From Bradyrhizobium huanghuaihaiense (GTDB taxonomy: Bacteria > Pseudomonadota > Alphaproteobacteria > Rhizobiales > Xanthobacteraceae), in NCBI RefSeq assembly GCF_007830635.1, contig NZ_VLLA01000004.1, forward strand, positions 124,001-188,000: a stretch of 64,000 bases of DNA. The letters are read 5' to 3'. Both the position numbers and the translations under genes were made by a program. Within the stretch, counting starts at the first letter, position 1, and each line of letters begins with the position of its first letter. Shown piece by piece: positions 26,456 to 35,338 of the stretch. The notes below the pieces were generated by a model. It did no database searches, was not told the origin of the DNA, and saw only the letters and a program-made list of their open reading frames with translations.

Positions 26456-26752
26456 ATGTTTAGACGATCCGAACAGGACAAGCGGCCACAGGTGCAGATC
26501 TTCGTCGACGGCGTTGCCGTCGCGGCGCGCCAGGGCGACACCGTCTCCGCCGCGCTTTTGGCATCCGGTCAGGACGCTCGTCGTTCCACCGCGGTGAGCG
26601 GCGCGCCGCGTCTGCCTTATTGCATGATGGGCGTGTGCTTCGACTGCCTCGTCACCATCGATGGCGTCGGCAACCGGCAGGGCTGCCTCGTGCCTGTCGC
26701 CGAGGGCATGCAGATCGAGATCCAGAAGGGCAAGCGGGAGATCGGAAGATGA
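26456..26752 (+). CDS. (2Fe-2S) subunit of HcnABC/OoxAB-type dehydrogenase
   Basis: The 98-residue protein has the plant-ferredoxin-like pattern Cys56-x4-Cys61-x2-Cys64-x12-Cys77 (LPYCMMGVCFDC...GCL), as in HcnA and the gamma-like subunits of hydroxyproline and opine dehydrogenases. It transfers electrons from the flavin subunits. Its stop overlaps the ATG of the next gene by 4 nt, which fits a fixed-stoichiometry complex. Confidence 0.88.
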   Translation: MFRRSEQDKRPQVQIFVDGVAVAARQGDTVSAALLASGQDARRSTAVSGAPRLPYCMMGVCFDCLVTIDGVGNRQGCLVPVAEGMQIEIQKGKREIGR

Positions 26753-28170
26753 CTGTGGCTCCCAAGCGCGAAGACTACGACGTCGTGGTGATCGGTGCAG
26801 GCCCCGCTGGCCTTGCCGCCGCCGCGACCTCCGCCGAAGCTGGCCTGTCCACGCTGCTGCTCGACGAGAACATCGGCCCCGGCGGCCAGGTGTTTCGCGC
26901 GATCGCCTCGACGCCGGTGACCGAGCGCAATCAGCTCGGCGCGGATTATTGGGTCGGAGCTGATCTGGTGCAGTCGCTGCGCGCAAGCAACGCGGAAGTG
27001 ATCCATCGTGCGACGGTCTGGAGCCTCGACCGCAATCTCGATATCGCCGTCTCGATCGGCGGCGCCTCCGCCTTCGTCAAGGCGAAGCGCGTGATCCTCG
27101 CGATCGGCGCGCTGGAGCGGCCGTTCCCGATTCCCGGCTGGACGCTGCCGGGCGTGATGACCGCTGGCGCGGCGCAGACCATGCTGAAGTCCTCGGCGCT
27201 GGTGCCGGATGGACGCACGGTGATCGCGGGGCAGGGCCCGCTGCTCTGGCTGCTCGCCGCACAGATCCTGCGTCTCGGCGGCCGCATCGATCGCATTCTC
27301 GACACGACTGAACGTGGCAATTATTTCGCCGCGCTGCCGCACGCCTTCGCGTTCCTGACCTCGCCCTATTTCGCCAAGGGCCTGTCGATGATGCGCGAGG
27401 TGAAGGCGAAGGTGCAGGTCGTCTCGGGCGTCACCGAGCTTGCCGCATCCGGCGACGGTCAGCTCGCGAGCGTCAGCTATGTTGCGGGCGGCAAGCGCGA
27501 GACCATTCCCACCGATCTCTTGCTGCTGCATCAGGGTGTCGTGCCCAACGTCAACCTGGCGATGGCGGCCGGCATCGAGCATCGCTGGGACGATCTGCAA
27601 TTGTGCTGGTCGCCGGTGCTGGACGCGAGCGGCAATTCCTCGGTCGCGGGCATCGCGATCGCCGGCGATGGCGCGGGCATCGGCGGTGCCAATGCAGCCG
27701 TGGTGCGCGGTCGCATTGCCGCGCGCGCGGCGGTGGACGCACTGGCGCCCGCTTCTGCCGCAAAACTTCCCGCAACAATGGCGACGCTCCGTTCCGATCT
27801 CGCCAAGGCCGAGCGCGGACGCCTGTTCCTCGACACACTGTTCCGGCCGGCGCCGCAGTTCCGGATTCCCTCGGGCGACACCATCGTCTGCCGCTGCGAG
27901 GAAGTGACGGCAAAGGACGTTCTGGATTCCGTCGCGATCGGCGCGACCGGGCCGAACCAGCTCAAGGCATATCGCCGCACCGGCATGGGCCCGTGCCAGG
28001 GCCGGCTCTGCGGCCTCACCGTCACCGAGCTGATGGCACAGGCACGCGGCAAGACCCCGCAGGAGATCGGCTATTACCGGCTGCGCGCGCCGGTGAAGCC
28101 GATCACGCTCGCCGAGCTCGCCGCCGTTCCGAAGAGCGAGGCCGACGTCAAGGCCGTGGTGCGCGGATGA
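26749..28170 (+). CDS. HcnB/OoxA-like FAD/NAD(P)-fold subunit
   Basis: The 473-residue subunit opens with an FAD fold (DVVVIGAGPAGLAAAATSAE), has a second nucleotide-binding segment in the middle and ends with a BFD-like [2Fe-2S] module. The Cys ligands are VCRCEE and GPCQGRLCG (about 380-425). This architecture is that of HcnB, OoxA/NoxA and the alpha subunits of heterotrimeric L- or D-amino acid dehydrogenases. The long insertion between the two folds is normal. It overlaps both neighbours by 4 nt. It likely works with the small ferredoxin-like protein and the HcnC-like subunit at the membrane. Confidence 0.9.
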   Translation: MTVAPKREDYDVVVIGAGPAGLAAAATSAEAGLSTLLLDENIGPGGQVFRAIASTPVTERNQLGADYWVGADLVQSLRASNAEVIHRATVWSLDRNLDIAVSIGGASAFVKAKRVILAIGALERPFPIPGWTLPGVMTAGAAQTMLKSSALVPDGRTVIAGQGPLLWLLAAQILRLGGRIDRILDTTERGNYFAALPHAFAFLTSPYFAKGLSMMREVKAKVQVVSGVTELAASGDGQLASVSYVAGGKRETIPTDLLLLHQGVVPNVNLAMAAGIEHRWDDLQLCWSPVLDASGNSSVAGIAIAGDGAGIGGANAAVVRGRIAARAAVDALAPASAAKLPATMATLRSDLAKAERGRLFLDTLFRPAPQFRIPSGDTIVCRCEEVTAKDVLDSVAIGATGPNQLKAYRRTGMGPCQGRLCGLTVTELMAQARGKTPQEIGYYRLRAPVKPITLAELAAVPKSEADVKAVVRG

Positions 28171-29288
28171 GCAAGAACGTGGATGCGATCGTCATTGGCG
28201 GCGGCATCCACGGGTGCTCGACCACGCTGCATCTGTGCCTCGCCGGCCTGAAGCCGGTGCTGATCGAGAAGGACTATGCCGGCCGCCATGCCTCGGGCGT
28301 CAACGCCGGTGGCGTGCGCCAGCTCGCCCGGCACATTCCGGAGATCCCGCTCTCGATCCGCTCGATGGGGATCTGGGAGAAGATCACCGATCTCCTCGAC
28401 GACGATTGCAGCTTCGAGAGCCACGGCCAGGTGCTGGTCGCCGAGGACGAGGACGAGCTTGCCGTCTGCCGCGCGCGCGTCGCCGAACTCAACGCGCTCG
28501 GCTTCACCCATGAAGAGCTGATCGACGCAGCCGAATTGCGCCGGCTGGTGCCCGCGGTGGCCGAGACCTGTCCCGGCGGCGTGGTCTCGCGCCGCGACGG
28601 CGCGGCCAATCCGGCGCAGACGACGACGGCATTCCGCCGCAAGGCCGAGCGGCTCGGTGCGACCGTGCGCGAAGGCGTGGCTGCCGGCAACATCCGCTAC
28701 AGCGACGGCCTCTGGCACGTCGATGCGGGTTCGGAGAGTTTTGCCGCGCCGGTGCTGGTCAATGCCGCCGGCGCCTGGGCCGGCAAGATCGCGGCTGATC
28801 TGGGCGAGCCGGTGCCGGTCGAGACCGTCGCGCCGATGCTGATGATCACCTCGCGCGTGCCGCACTTCATCGACCCCGTCGTGATCCTGCGCGGACGAAA
28901 GCTGTCGTTCAAGCAGTTCAAGAACGGCACCGTGCTGATCGGCGGCGGCCATCTCGCAAAGCCTTATCAGGACCGCAACGAGACGGTGCTGGACTGGAAG
29001 AGCCTTGCGACCAGCGCGCAGACCGTGTTCGAGCTGTTCCCGGTGATGCGCAGCGCCACCATCGTCCGCGCCTGGGCCGGCATCGAGGCGAAGATGAAGG
29101 ACGACATCCCCGTGTTCGGGCCGAGCTCGCGCCACAGGGGCCTCTATCACCAGTTCGGCTTCTCGCTGCACGGCTTCCAGCTCGGCCCCGGTGCCGGCGC
29201 GGTCATGGCCGAGCTCATCGTCAATGGCGGCACCCAGACCCGCGTCAGCGATCTCGGCATCGACCGCTTCCATCCTTCCACGCTCTAG
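28167..29288 (+). CDS. HcnC/OoxB-like FAD oxidoreductase subunit
   Basis: The 373-residue DAO-fold subunit starts AIVIGGGIHGCSTTLHLCLA and contains NAGGVRQLARH, VLVNAAGAWAGKIAADLG and the late GLYHQFGFSLHGFQLGPGAG. It corresponds to HcnC, OoxB or the beta subunit of hydroxyproline dehydrogenase, which carries the substrate-oxidising FAD. The third part of a heterotrimer is thus complete (26456, 26749, 28167). The ATG overlaps the preceding stop. HCN synthase is possible, but absence of a signal for cyanogenesis and the transporter context favour a catabolic amino acid or opine dehydrogenase. Confidence 0.9.
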   Translation: MSKNVDAIVIGGGIHGCSTTLHLCLAGLKPVLIEKDYAGRHASGVNAGGVRQLARHIPEIPLSIRSMGIWEKITDLLDDDCSFESHGQVLVAEDEDELAVCRARVAELNALGFTHEELIDAAELRRLVPAVAETCPGGVVSRRDGAANPAQTTTAFRRKAERLGATVREGVAAGNIRYSDGLWHVDAGSESFAAPVLVNAAGAWAGKIAADLGEPVPVETVAPMLMITSRVPHFIDPVVILRGRKLSFKQFKNGTVLIGGGHLAKPYQDRNETVLDWKSLATSAQTVFELFPVMRSATIVRAWAGIEAKMKDDIPVFGPSSRHRGLYHQFGFSLHGFQLGPGAGAVMAELIVNGGTQTRVSDLGIDRFHPSTL

Positions 29289-29303
29289 CAACAAGAGGAT
29301 TTC

Positions 29304-29651
29304 ATGAGCATCACCCGCAGCATCCGCACGCCCATCATGCACCGCGCGGTCGAAGCCAACGGCTTCGTCTTCGTCGGCGGCACCATCGCCGACGACACCT
29401 CGGTCTCGATGGGCGACCAGACCCGCAACATCCTCGGCAAGATCGCCGGCTATCTGAAGGAAGCCGGCACCGACAAGAGCCGCGTCGTCAGCGCCTCGAT
29501 CTTCGTCACCGACCTCTCCAAGAAGAAGGAGATGGACGCGGCCTGGACCGAGTTCTTCGGCGACAATCTGCCGACCCGCGCCACCGTCGGCGTCGCCGAT
29601 CTCGGAGGCGGCGCGCTGATCGAGGTGGTCGTCACCGCGCTCAAGGGCTGA
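29304..29651 (+). CDS. RidA/YjgF family imine deaminase
   Basis: The 115-residue protein has RidA hallmarks: GFVFVGGTIADDTS, the helix region with SASIFVTDLSKKKEMDAAW, the conserved Arg in LPTRATVGVADLGGG and the closing IEVVVTAL. RidA proteins hydrolyse reactive enamine/imine intermediates released by amino acid oxidases and dehydratases. Its position directly after the oxidase block (15 nt) fits removal of the imine product. Some members instead act as subfamily-specific hydrolases. Confidence 0.9.
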   Translation: MSITRSIRTPIMHRAVEANGFVFVGGTIADDTSVSMGDQTRNILGKIAGYLKEAGTDKSRVVSASIFVTDLSKKKEMDAAWTEFFGDNLPTRATVGVADLGGGALIEVVVTALKG

Positions 29652-29815
29652 TCGCGCAGGCCGACGAAGGACGACGGCGGTCTCCGCGCCGTTGTCCCCG
29701 CGCCTTGATCTCGCCCTTCGATGGGACTACTTAGGGAGTTCCTCAACCAGGATATTCGCAGCCATGGATTTTACCCCGACCGCAACGCTCATCCGCCTTG
29801 CCCACGGGGAATTCC

Positions 29816-31432
29816 ATGCCTGCTTCAATCATCCTGTCGAACCTGTCGCTGTCCACGCCTGACGGCCGTCCTCTTCTCTCCAACATCGATCTGACATTCG
29901 CTGCCGAGCGGATTGGTCTCGTCGGCCGCAACGGCGTCGGGAAAACGACGTTGCTTGCGTCGATCTCGGGGGAACATGTCCCCCAATCCGGGCGCGTTCT
30001 GGTCAACGGCACCATCGGCCTGCTGCGCCAGGACGTGCAGGTGCTCGCGGGCGCGACCGTGGCCGATCTGTTCGGCGTGCGGCCAGCGCTGGAGCTGGTG
30101 CGCCGCGCCGAGCGGGGCGATGCGTCCGCTGACGACATCGCTGCGATCGACTGGACGCTCGAAGCGCGACTGGAAACCGCTCTGGCGCGCGCCGGGTTCG
30201 ATCTTGCCCCGGACACGGAGCTCTCCTGCCTGTCCGGCGGCCAGATCACACGGGTTCGCCTCGCGGCACTGGTGTTCGCCGAGCCGGACTTCCTCCTGCT
30301 CGACGAGCCTACCAACAATCTCGACCGGGACGGGCGCAAGGCCGTGGCCGATCTCCTCGGCGCCTGGCGCGGCGGAGCGATCGTCGTCAGCCATGATCGG
30401 GATCTGCTCGAAACGATGGATGCGATCGTCGAGCTGACGTCGCTCGGCGTCACGCGATACGGCGGCAACTGGAGCAGTTATCGCGCACAGAAGGCCGTCG
30501 AGCTGGCGGCCGTGAGGCACGACCTCGCGCATGCCGAGAAGCGCCTGTCCGGGATTGACGGCAAGGCGCAGGAGGCCGCAGAGAGGAAGGCGCGCAAGGA
30601 CAGCGGCGGCCGGAAGAAGCGTGCGAAGGGCGACATGCCGCGCATCCTCGCCGGCGCGCGCAGGGATCGCAGCGAAGACACTGGCGGCAAGGCCGCACTG
30701 ATCGCCGAGCGGCGGCGCGCGGAGGCTCTCGAGGCTGTCGACACGGCGCGCCGACGCATCGAGATTCTCCAGCCGCTGTCGGTCAAGTTGCCCGCGACTG
30801 TCCTGCCGGCGGGCAGGGAGGTGCTTTCACTGGACCGGATCAGCGCCGGCTATCGGCCGGAGCGGCCGGTCTTGCGCGATCTTTCGCTTGCGATTGTCGG
30901 GCCGGAACGGGTCGCGCTGGTTGGCCCGAACGGTTCCGGCAAGACGACGCTGCTGAAACTCGTCACGGGCGAGCTGCGCCCGCTCTCGGGCACCGTGAGA
31001 GTCAGGCCGGACTTCGCGTTGTTCGATCAGAAGGTCAGCCTGCTCGATCCCGCGATCTCGATCCTGGAAAACTTCCGGCGTCTCAACCCGAAGGCGGGCG
31101 CGAATGAATGCCATGCCGCGCTGGCGCGGTTCATGTTTCGCGCCGATGCTGCCTTGCAAGAAGTCGGACATCTGAGTGGCGGGCAGATGCTTCGCGCCGG
31201 CCTTGCCTGTGTGCTGGGCGGGCTAAAGCCGCCGTCTCTGCTGATCCTGGACGAGCCGACCAATCATCTGGACATCGAGTCCATCGAGGCCGTTGAATCA
31301 GGCTTGAGAGCTTATGACGGCGCGTTGCTTGTCGTCAGTCATGACGAGGCATTCCTGCAGGCGATCGGCATTACGCGGCGATTCGATCTCACCGGCGAAC
31401 GTGATTCCAAACGCCCGTTAGTCGAACAATAA
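29816..31432 (+). CDS. ABC-F family ATPase
   Basis: The 538-residue cytoplasmic protein has two ABC domains and no membrane segments. Walker A motifs are GRNGVGKTT (about 38-46) and GPNGSGKTT in the second half. The signatures are LSGGQITRVRLA and LSGGQMLRAGLA, with LLDEPTNNLD and ILDEPTNHLD. The linker between them is rich in Lys/Arg (about 250-300), as in ribosome-associated ABC-F proteins. Such proteins act in translation or antibiotic protection. A TTG at 29798 is possible, but the ATG at 29816 begins at the first strand of the fold. It is convergent with dctA. Confidence 0.9.
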   Translation: MPASIILSNLSLSTPDGRPLLSNIDLTFAAERIGLVGRNGVGKTTLLASISGEHVPQSGRVLVNGTIGLLRQDVQVLAGATVADLFGVRPALELVRRAERGDASADDIAAIDWTLEARLETALARAGFDLAPDTELSCLSGGQITRVRLAALVFAEPDFLLLDEPTNNLDRDGRKAVADLLGAWRGGAIVVSHDRDLLETMDAIVELTSLGVTRYGGNWSSYRAQKAVELAAVRHDLAHAEKRLSGIDGKAQEAAERKARKDSGGRKKRAKGDMPRILAGARRDRSEDTGGKAALIAERRRAEALEAVDTARRRIEILQPLSVKLPATVLPAGREVLSLDRISAGYRPERPVLRDLSLAIVGPERVALVGPNGSGKTTLLKLVTGELRPLSGTVRVRPDFALFDQKVSLLDPAISILENFRRLNPKAGANECHAALARFMFRADAALQEVGHLSGGQMLRAGLACVLGGLKPPSLLILDEPTNHLDIESIEAVESGLRAYDGALLVVSHDEAFLQAIGITRRFDLTGERDSKRPLVEQ

Positions 31433-31463
31433 AAACCCGACGCCCTGCCCCCAGCGCGTCGGG
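31429..31463 (-). terminator. Rho-independent terminator of dctA
   Basis: CCCGACGC (31436-31443) pairs with GCGTCGGG (31456-31463). Read on the minus strand, the stem is followed by TTTTTATTG. It therefore suits the minus-strand dctA transcript and lies at the very end of the convergent ABC-F gene. Confidence 0.75.
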
Positions 31464-31572
31464 TGGAAAAAATGAGTATCAATCAGTGATCCCAACGCCA
31501 CTGTTGTGACGTGCGCCGCACCAAATTTCTACTCCGGGAAACTACCGCGGTCGGAACCGGACTGCTGTGGCC

Positions 31573-32901
31573 TCACGCGCCGCCGCCCGGTTCCAGTGCC
31601 TCACCGATCTCCAGCGGATGCGCCATGGTCTCGTGCAGCGCGTCGCGGTCGAGCTCACCTTCGGAGATGCTGATGACGACGCAGGCGACGCCATTGCCGA
31701 TCAGATTGGTCAGCGCGCGGCACTCGCTCATGAACTTGTCGATGCCGACCAGGATCGCGATCGACTGGATCGGGATATCGGGCACGATCGACAGCGTCGC
31801 GGCGAGCGTGATGAAGCCGGCGCCGGTCACGCCCGAGGCGCCCTTCGAGGTGATCATGGCGATGCCCAAAATGCCGAGCTCCTGCCAGATGGTCAGATGG
31901 GTGTTGGTCGCCTGCGCCAGGAACAGCGTCGCCAGCGTCATGTAGATGTTGGTGCCGTCGAGGTTGAAGCTGTAGCCGGTCGGGATCACGAGACCAACCA
32001 CCGAGCGCGAGGCGCCGAGATGCTCCATCTTCTGGATCATCTGCGGCAGCACCGTCTCCGAGGACGAGGTGCCGAGCACGATCAGGAGCTCGTCCTTGAT
32101 GTAGGCGATGAAGCGCAGGATCGAGAAGCCGGCGAGCCGGGCGATCGCACCCAACACGATCAGCACGAACAGGATGCTGGTGAGATAGAACGTGCCGATG
32201 AGGGCGGCGAGGTTGAGCAGCGAGCCGAGGCCATAGGCGCCGACGGTGAACGCCATCGCGCCGAAGGCGCCGATCGGCGCCACGCGCACGATGATGCGGA
32301 TGATGCCGAAGAATATCTTCGCCGCCTTGTCGATCGCCTCCGCAATGGGCTCACCGGCCTTGCCGAGGAAGGCGATGGCGAAGCCCGAGAGGATCGAGAT
32401 CAGCAGCACCTGGAGCAGGTCACCGCGCGCGATCGCGCCCACATAGCTGTCGGGGATGATCGCCATCAGATGGGCGACGATGCCTTGCTCCTTGGCCTGG
32501 GTGACGTAGGTCGCCACCGACTTCGGGTCGATCGTGGCCGGATCGATATTGAAGCCGTGTCCGGGCTGGAGAACCTCGCCGACCAGGAGGCCGACCGCGA
32601 GCGCGACGGTCGAGACTGTTTCGAAGTAGATCAGCGACTTCAATCCGACCCGGCCGACCCGCTTGAGATCACCCATCGAGGAGATGCCGTGCACCACGGT
32701 GCAGAAGATCACTGGCGCGATCATCATCTTGATCAGCGCGATGAAGCCGTCGCCGAGCGGCTTCAAGGCCTTGCCGAGATCGGGATAGAAATAGCCGATG
32801 AGCACGCCGAGCACGATCGCGATCAGCACCTGGACGTAGAGGATCTTGTACCAGGGCTGGTGCCGGCGATGGACGGCTGGCTGGATCGCGATCTGTGTCA
32901 T
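31573..32901 (-). CDS. dctA: C4-dicarboxylate transporter DctA
   Basis: The 442-residue inner-membrane symporter has the full DAACS pattern: an N-terminal helix ([20 protein letters not shown]), the TSSSETVLP re-entrant loop, [20 protein letters not shown], the [13 protein letters not shown] loop and [16 protein letters not shown]. DctA imports succinate, malate and fumarate with protons. In rhizobia it feeds symbiotic nitrogen fixation, usually under DctBD/RpoN control; no dctBD is visible here. The start at 32901 matches homologues; the longer upstream frame has no transport homology. It is divergent from the nucleobase permease gene. Confidence 0.95.
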   Translation of the reverse strand: MTQIAIQPAVHRRHQPWYKILYVQVLIAIVLGVLIGYFYPDLGKALKPLGDGFIALIKMMIAPVIFCTVVHGISSMGDLKRVGRVGLKSLIYFETVSTVALAVGLLVGEVLQPGHGFNIDPATIDPKSVATYVTQAKEQGIVAHLMAIIPDSYVGAIARGDLLQVLLISILSGFAIAFLGKAGEPIAEAIDKAAKIFFGIIRIIVRVAPIGAFGAMAFTVGAYGLGSLLNLAALIGTFYLTSILFVLIVLGAIARLAGFSILRFIAYIKDELLIVLGTSSSETVLPQMIQKMEHLGASRSVVGLVIPTGYSFNLDGTNIYMTLATLFLAQATNTHLTIWQELGILGIAMITSKGASGVTGAGFITLAATLSIVPDIPIQSIAILVGIDKFMSECRALTNLIGNGVACVVISISEGELDRDALHETMAHPLEIGEALEPGGGA

Positions 32902-32928
32902 ATGATGAGCCCCGGAACACATTGATTT

Positions 32929-32948
32929 TGCAAGATTTGAATCTTGCA
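32929..32948. promoter_or_regulatory. 20-bp operator-like palindrome between dctA and NCS2 gene
   Basis: TGCAAGAT (32929-32936) and ATCTTGCA (32941-32948) are perfect inverted arms around TTGA. The site lies 28 bp upstream of dctA and 94 bp upstream of the NCS2 start, so a regulator there could act on either gene. The regulator is unknown. Confidence 0.5.
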
Positions 32949-33041
32949 TGACTCGCATCATGTGATGGCCGCCGCAGAAGCGACAATCACATTTTTGTCG
33001 GATCGCACGAACATCGATCGCTGCACCGCAACGGGGGGAAT

Positions 33042-34359
33042 ATGACAACCACGACAGGCTCGGACGAGCAGGCGCAGGGCTATTTTCCGCGCTGGAAGCT
33101 GAAGACCTCGGGCGTGATCATGCCGGAGGAGCGGCTGTCATGGGGCCAGACCATCATCTCCGGTCTGCAGCATTGCGTGGCGATGTCAGGTGCGACGATC
33201 ATCGCGCCGCTGCTGATGGGGTTCGATCCCAATGTCGCGGTCCTGTTCTCCGGCGTCGGCACGCTGATCTTCTTCGTCATCGTCGCGGGGCGCGTGCCGA
33301 GCTATCTCGGCTCGAGCTTCGCCTTCATCGCCGTCGTCCTTGCCGCCACGGGCTATGCCGGGCAGGGGCCGAACCCGAACATCTCCGTTGCGCTCGGCGG
33401 CATCGTCGGCGCCGGGGTGCTCTACGGCGCGATTGCGCTGATCGTGATGTGGTCGGGGGTCGGCTGGGTCGAGCGCCTGATGCCGCCGGCCGTCACCGGC
33501 GCCGTGGTCGCCGCGATCGGTCTCAACCTCGCGCCGGTCGCGGTCAAGGCGGTGAGCGCCAACGCGTTCGACACCTGGATCGGGCTTGCGACCATTCTGA
33601 TCATCGGTGTGGTTGCCGTTGCAGCGCCGGGCCTGTGGCGCCGGCTGCCGATCATCCTCGGGGCGATCGGCGGATATCTTTTGTATTTTCTCTTCGCGAA
33701 CGGCCTCGGCTTCGGCAAGCCGATCGACTTCACCCAGCTTTCGGCCGCGGCGTGGCTCGGCCTGCCGAAATTCACCACGCCGACCTTCCAGGCCGATGCG
33801 ATCTTCCTGATCGCGCCGGTCGCGGTCATCCTGGTCGCCGAGAATCTCGGGCACATCAAGGCCGTCGGCGCCATGACGGGCCGCAGCCTCGATGCTTATC
33901 TTGGTCGCGCCCTGTTTGCCGACAGCCTCGCGACGATCGTGGCGGCCTGCGGCGGCGGCACCGGCGTTACCACCTATGCCGAGAATATCGGCGTCATGGC
34001 GGCAACGAAGGTCTATTCGACCCTGCTGTTTGCTTTCGCGGCCACAGTGTCGATCCTGCTCGGCTTCTCGCCGAAATTCGGTGCGCTGATCCTGTCGATC
34101 CCGGGCAGTCATCGGCGGCCTCTCGATCGTGCTGTTCGGCTTGATCGCGGCGATGGCGGGCCGGATCTGGGTCGAGAACAAGGTCGACTTCGCAAACCCG
34201 GCGAACCTGATCACCGTCGCCGTGGCGCTGACCGCAGGCGCGGGCGACCTCACGCTCAAATTCGGTGCATTCACCATCGGCGGCATCGGCACCGCGACCT
34301 TCGGCGCCATCATCCTGTATCAGATCCTGACCTCGCCGCTGGCGCGCCGCGCGGAATGA
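33042..34359 (+). pseudogene. NCS2 uracil/xanthine permease, RutG-like, frameshifted
   Basis: From ATG 33042 the frame encodes an NCS2 nucleobase permease (LSWGQTIISGLQHCVAMSGA, FAFIAVVLAATGYAGQGP, VAENLGHIKAVGAMTGR, GGTGVTTYAENIGVMAATKV). At about 34104 the reading changes: SIPG is followed by nonsense, while the other frame continues correctly as VIGGLSIVLFGLIAAMAGRI to a stop at 34359. Two C residues, or the equivalent, appear to be missing from CCGGGCAGTC. Joined, the protein would be about 440 residues. This is either a sequencing error or a recent inactivation. Confidence 0.85.
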
Positions 34360-34432
34360 ATCCCAGCAATGCGCCGAAGGGATGGAACAAAACGCCGGTT
34401 CCATCCATGATGAGGCATTCCGGAGAGAACAC

Positions 34433-35269
34433 ATGCCGCAAATCGAACGCTCAACTTCCTTTCCTTCGCGCCTCGTCGGCCAACACGCGCTGGTGACCGG
34501 CGCCTCGCAAGGTATCGGCCGCGCCGTCGCCATCCGGCTGGCGCAGGAAGGCGCGACCGTCGCCATCAACTATTTCGATCATCCTGAGAAGGCCGAGGAG
34601 ACGCTCGCCCTTGCGCGGACGGCATCGAGCGACCGCGGTCACGGCAGGCTCGATCATGTCATCGTCAAGGCCGATGTTGGCAACGAGCAGGAGATCGCCG
34701 CGATGTTCGAGACGGTTCTTGCGCGCTTCAAGCGTCTCGACTGTCTCGTCAACAATGCCGGCTTCCAGCGGGAATCCCCGAGCGATGCGCTCGACGTCGA
34801 AACCTATCGCCGCATCATCGACGTCAATCTGAACGGCGCCGTGCTCTGTGCGCAGAAGGCGCTGGCGCACTTCGTCGCGCGCGGCGGAGGCGGCAGCATC
34901 ATCAACTGCTCCAGCGTCCACCAGATCATCCCGAAGCCGGGCTATCTCGCTTATTCCATCAGCAAGAGTGGCATGGCCGGTCTGACGCGGACGCTGGCGC
35001 TGGAGTTCGCCGGCCGCGGCATCCGCGTCAATGCGGTCGGTCCCGGCGCGATCGACACGCCGATCAACGCAGCCTGGACCGGTGATCCCGAAAAGCGCGG
35101 CGTCGTCACCAGCCACATTCCCATGGGCCGTGTCGGCACGCCGGAAGAGATCGCCGCCGTGTTCGCCTTCCTCGCCTCGGATGACGCCAGCTACATCACC
35201 GGGCAGACCATCTACGCTTGCGGAGGTATCACGCTGTTTCCGGAGTTTCGCGAGAACTGGGCGAGCTAG
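34433..35269 (+). CDS. Short-chain dehydrogenase/reductase, glucose 1-dehydrogenase type
   Basis: The 278-residue SDR has the cofactor motif TGASQGIGRAVAIRL, the NNAG motif in CLVNNAGFQRE, the catalytic Ser in INCSSVHQIIPKPGYLAY with YSISK as the Tyr-Lys pair, and the C-terminal ITGQTIYACGG. Members reduce or oxidise sugars and other alcohols with NAD(P). The ATG at 34433 is preferred over 34382 because GGAGAG precedes it. It is followed 69 nt later by the sirtuin gene. Confidence 0.85.
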   Translation: MPQIERSTSFPSRLVGQHALVTGASQGIGRAVAIRLAQEGATVAINYFDHPEKAEETLALARTASSDRGHGRLDHVIVKADVGNEQEIAAMFETVLARFKRLDCLVNNAGFQRESPSDALDVETYRRIIDVNLNGAVLCAQKALAHFVARGGGGSIINCSSVHQIIPKPGYLAYSISKSGMAGLTRTLALEFAGRGIRVNAVGPGAIDTPINAAWTGDPEKRGVVTSHIPMGRVGTPEEIAAVFAFLASDDASYITGQTIYACGGITLFPEFRENWAS

Positions 35270-35338
35270 CTCGGTTCGCCGCAGGCGGGGTCCCCGCGGC
35301 ATCTGGCAGAATCCGCCGGCGCAGACTACATCTGCGCC

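Noticed and set aside
28167-29288. Cyanide synthase HcnABC as the main assignment
   Set aside because: The subunit set also fits opine and hydroxyproline dehydrogenases, and the importer, LysR and RidA neighbours favour catabolism.
31567-32925. A 452-codon plus-strand frame opposite dctA
   Set aside because: Rich in His, Arg and Asp with no hydrophobic core; it mirrors dctA on the opposite strand.
34360-34496. C-terminal tail of the NCS2 permease frame after 34104
   Set aside because: It is out-of-frame translation; the true C-terminus is in the other frame ending at 34359.
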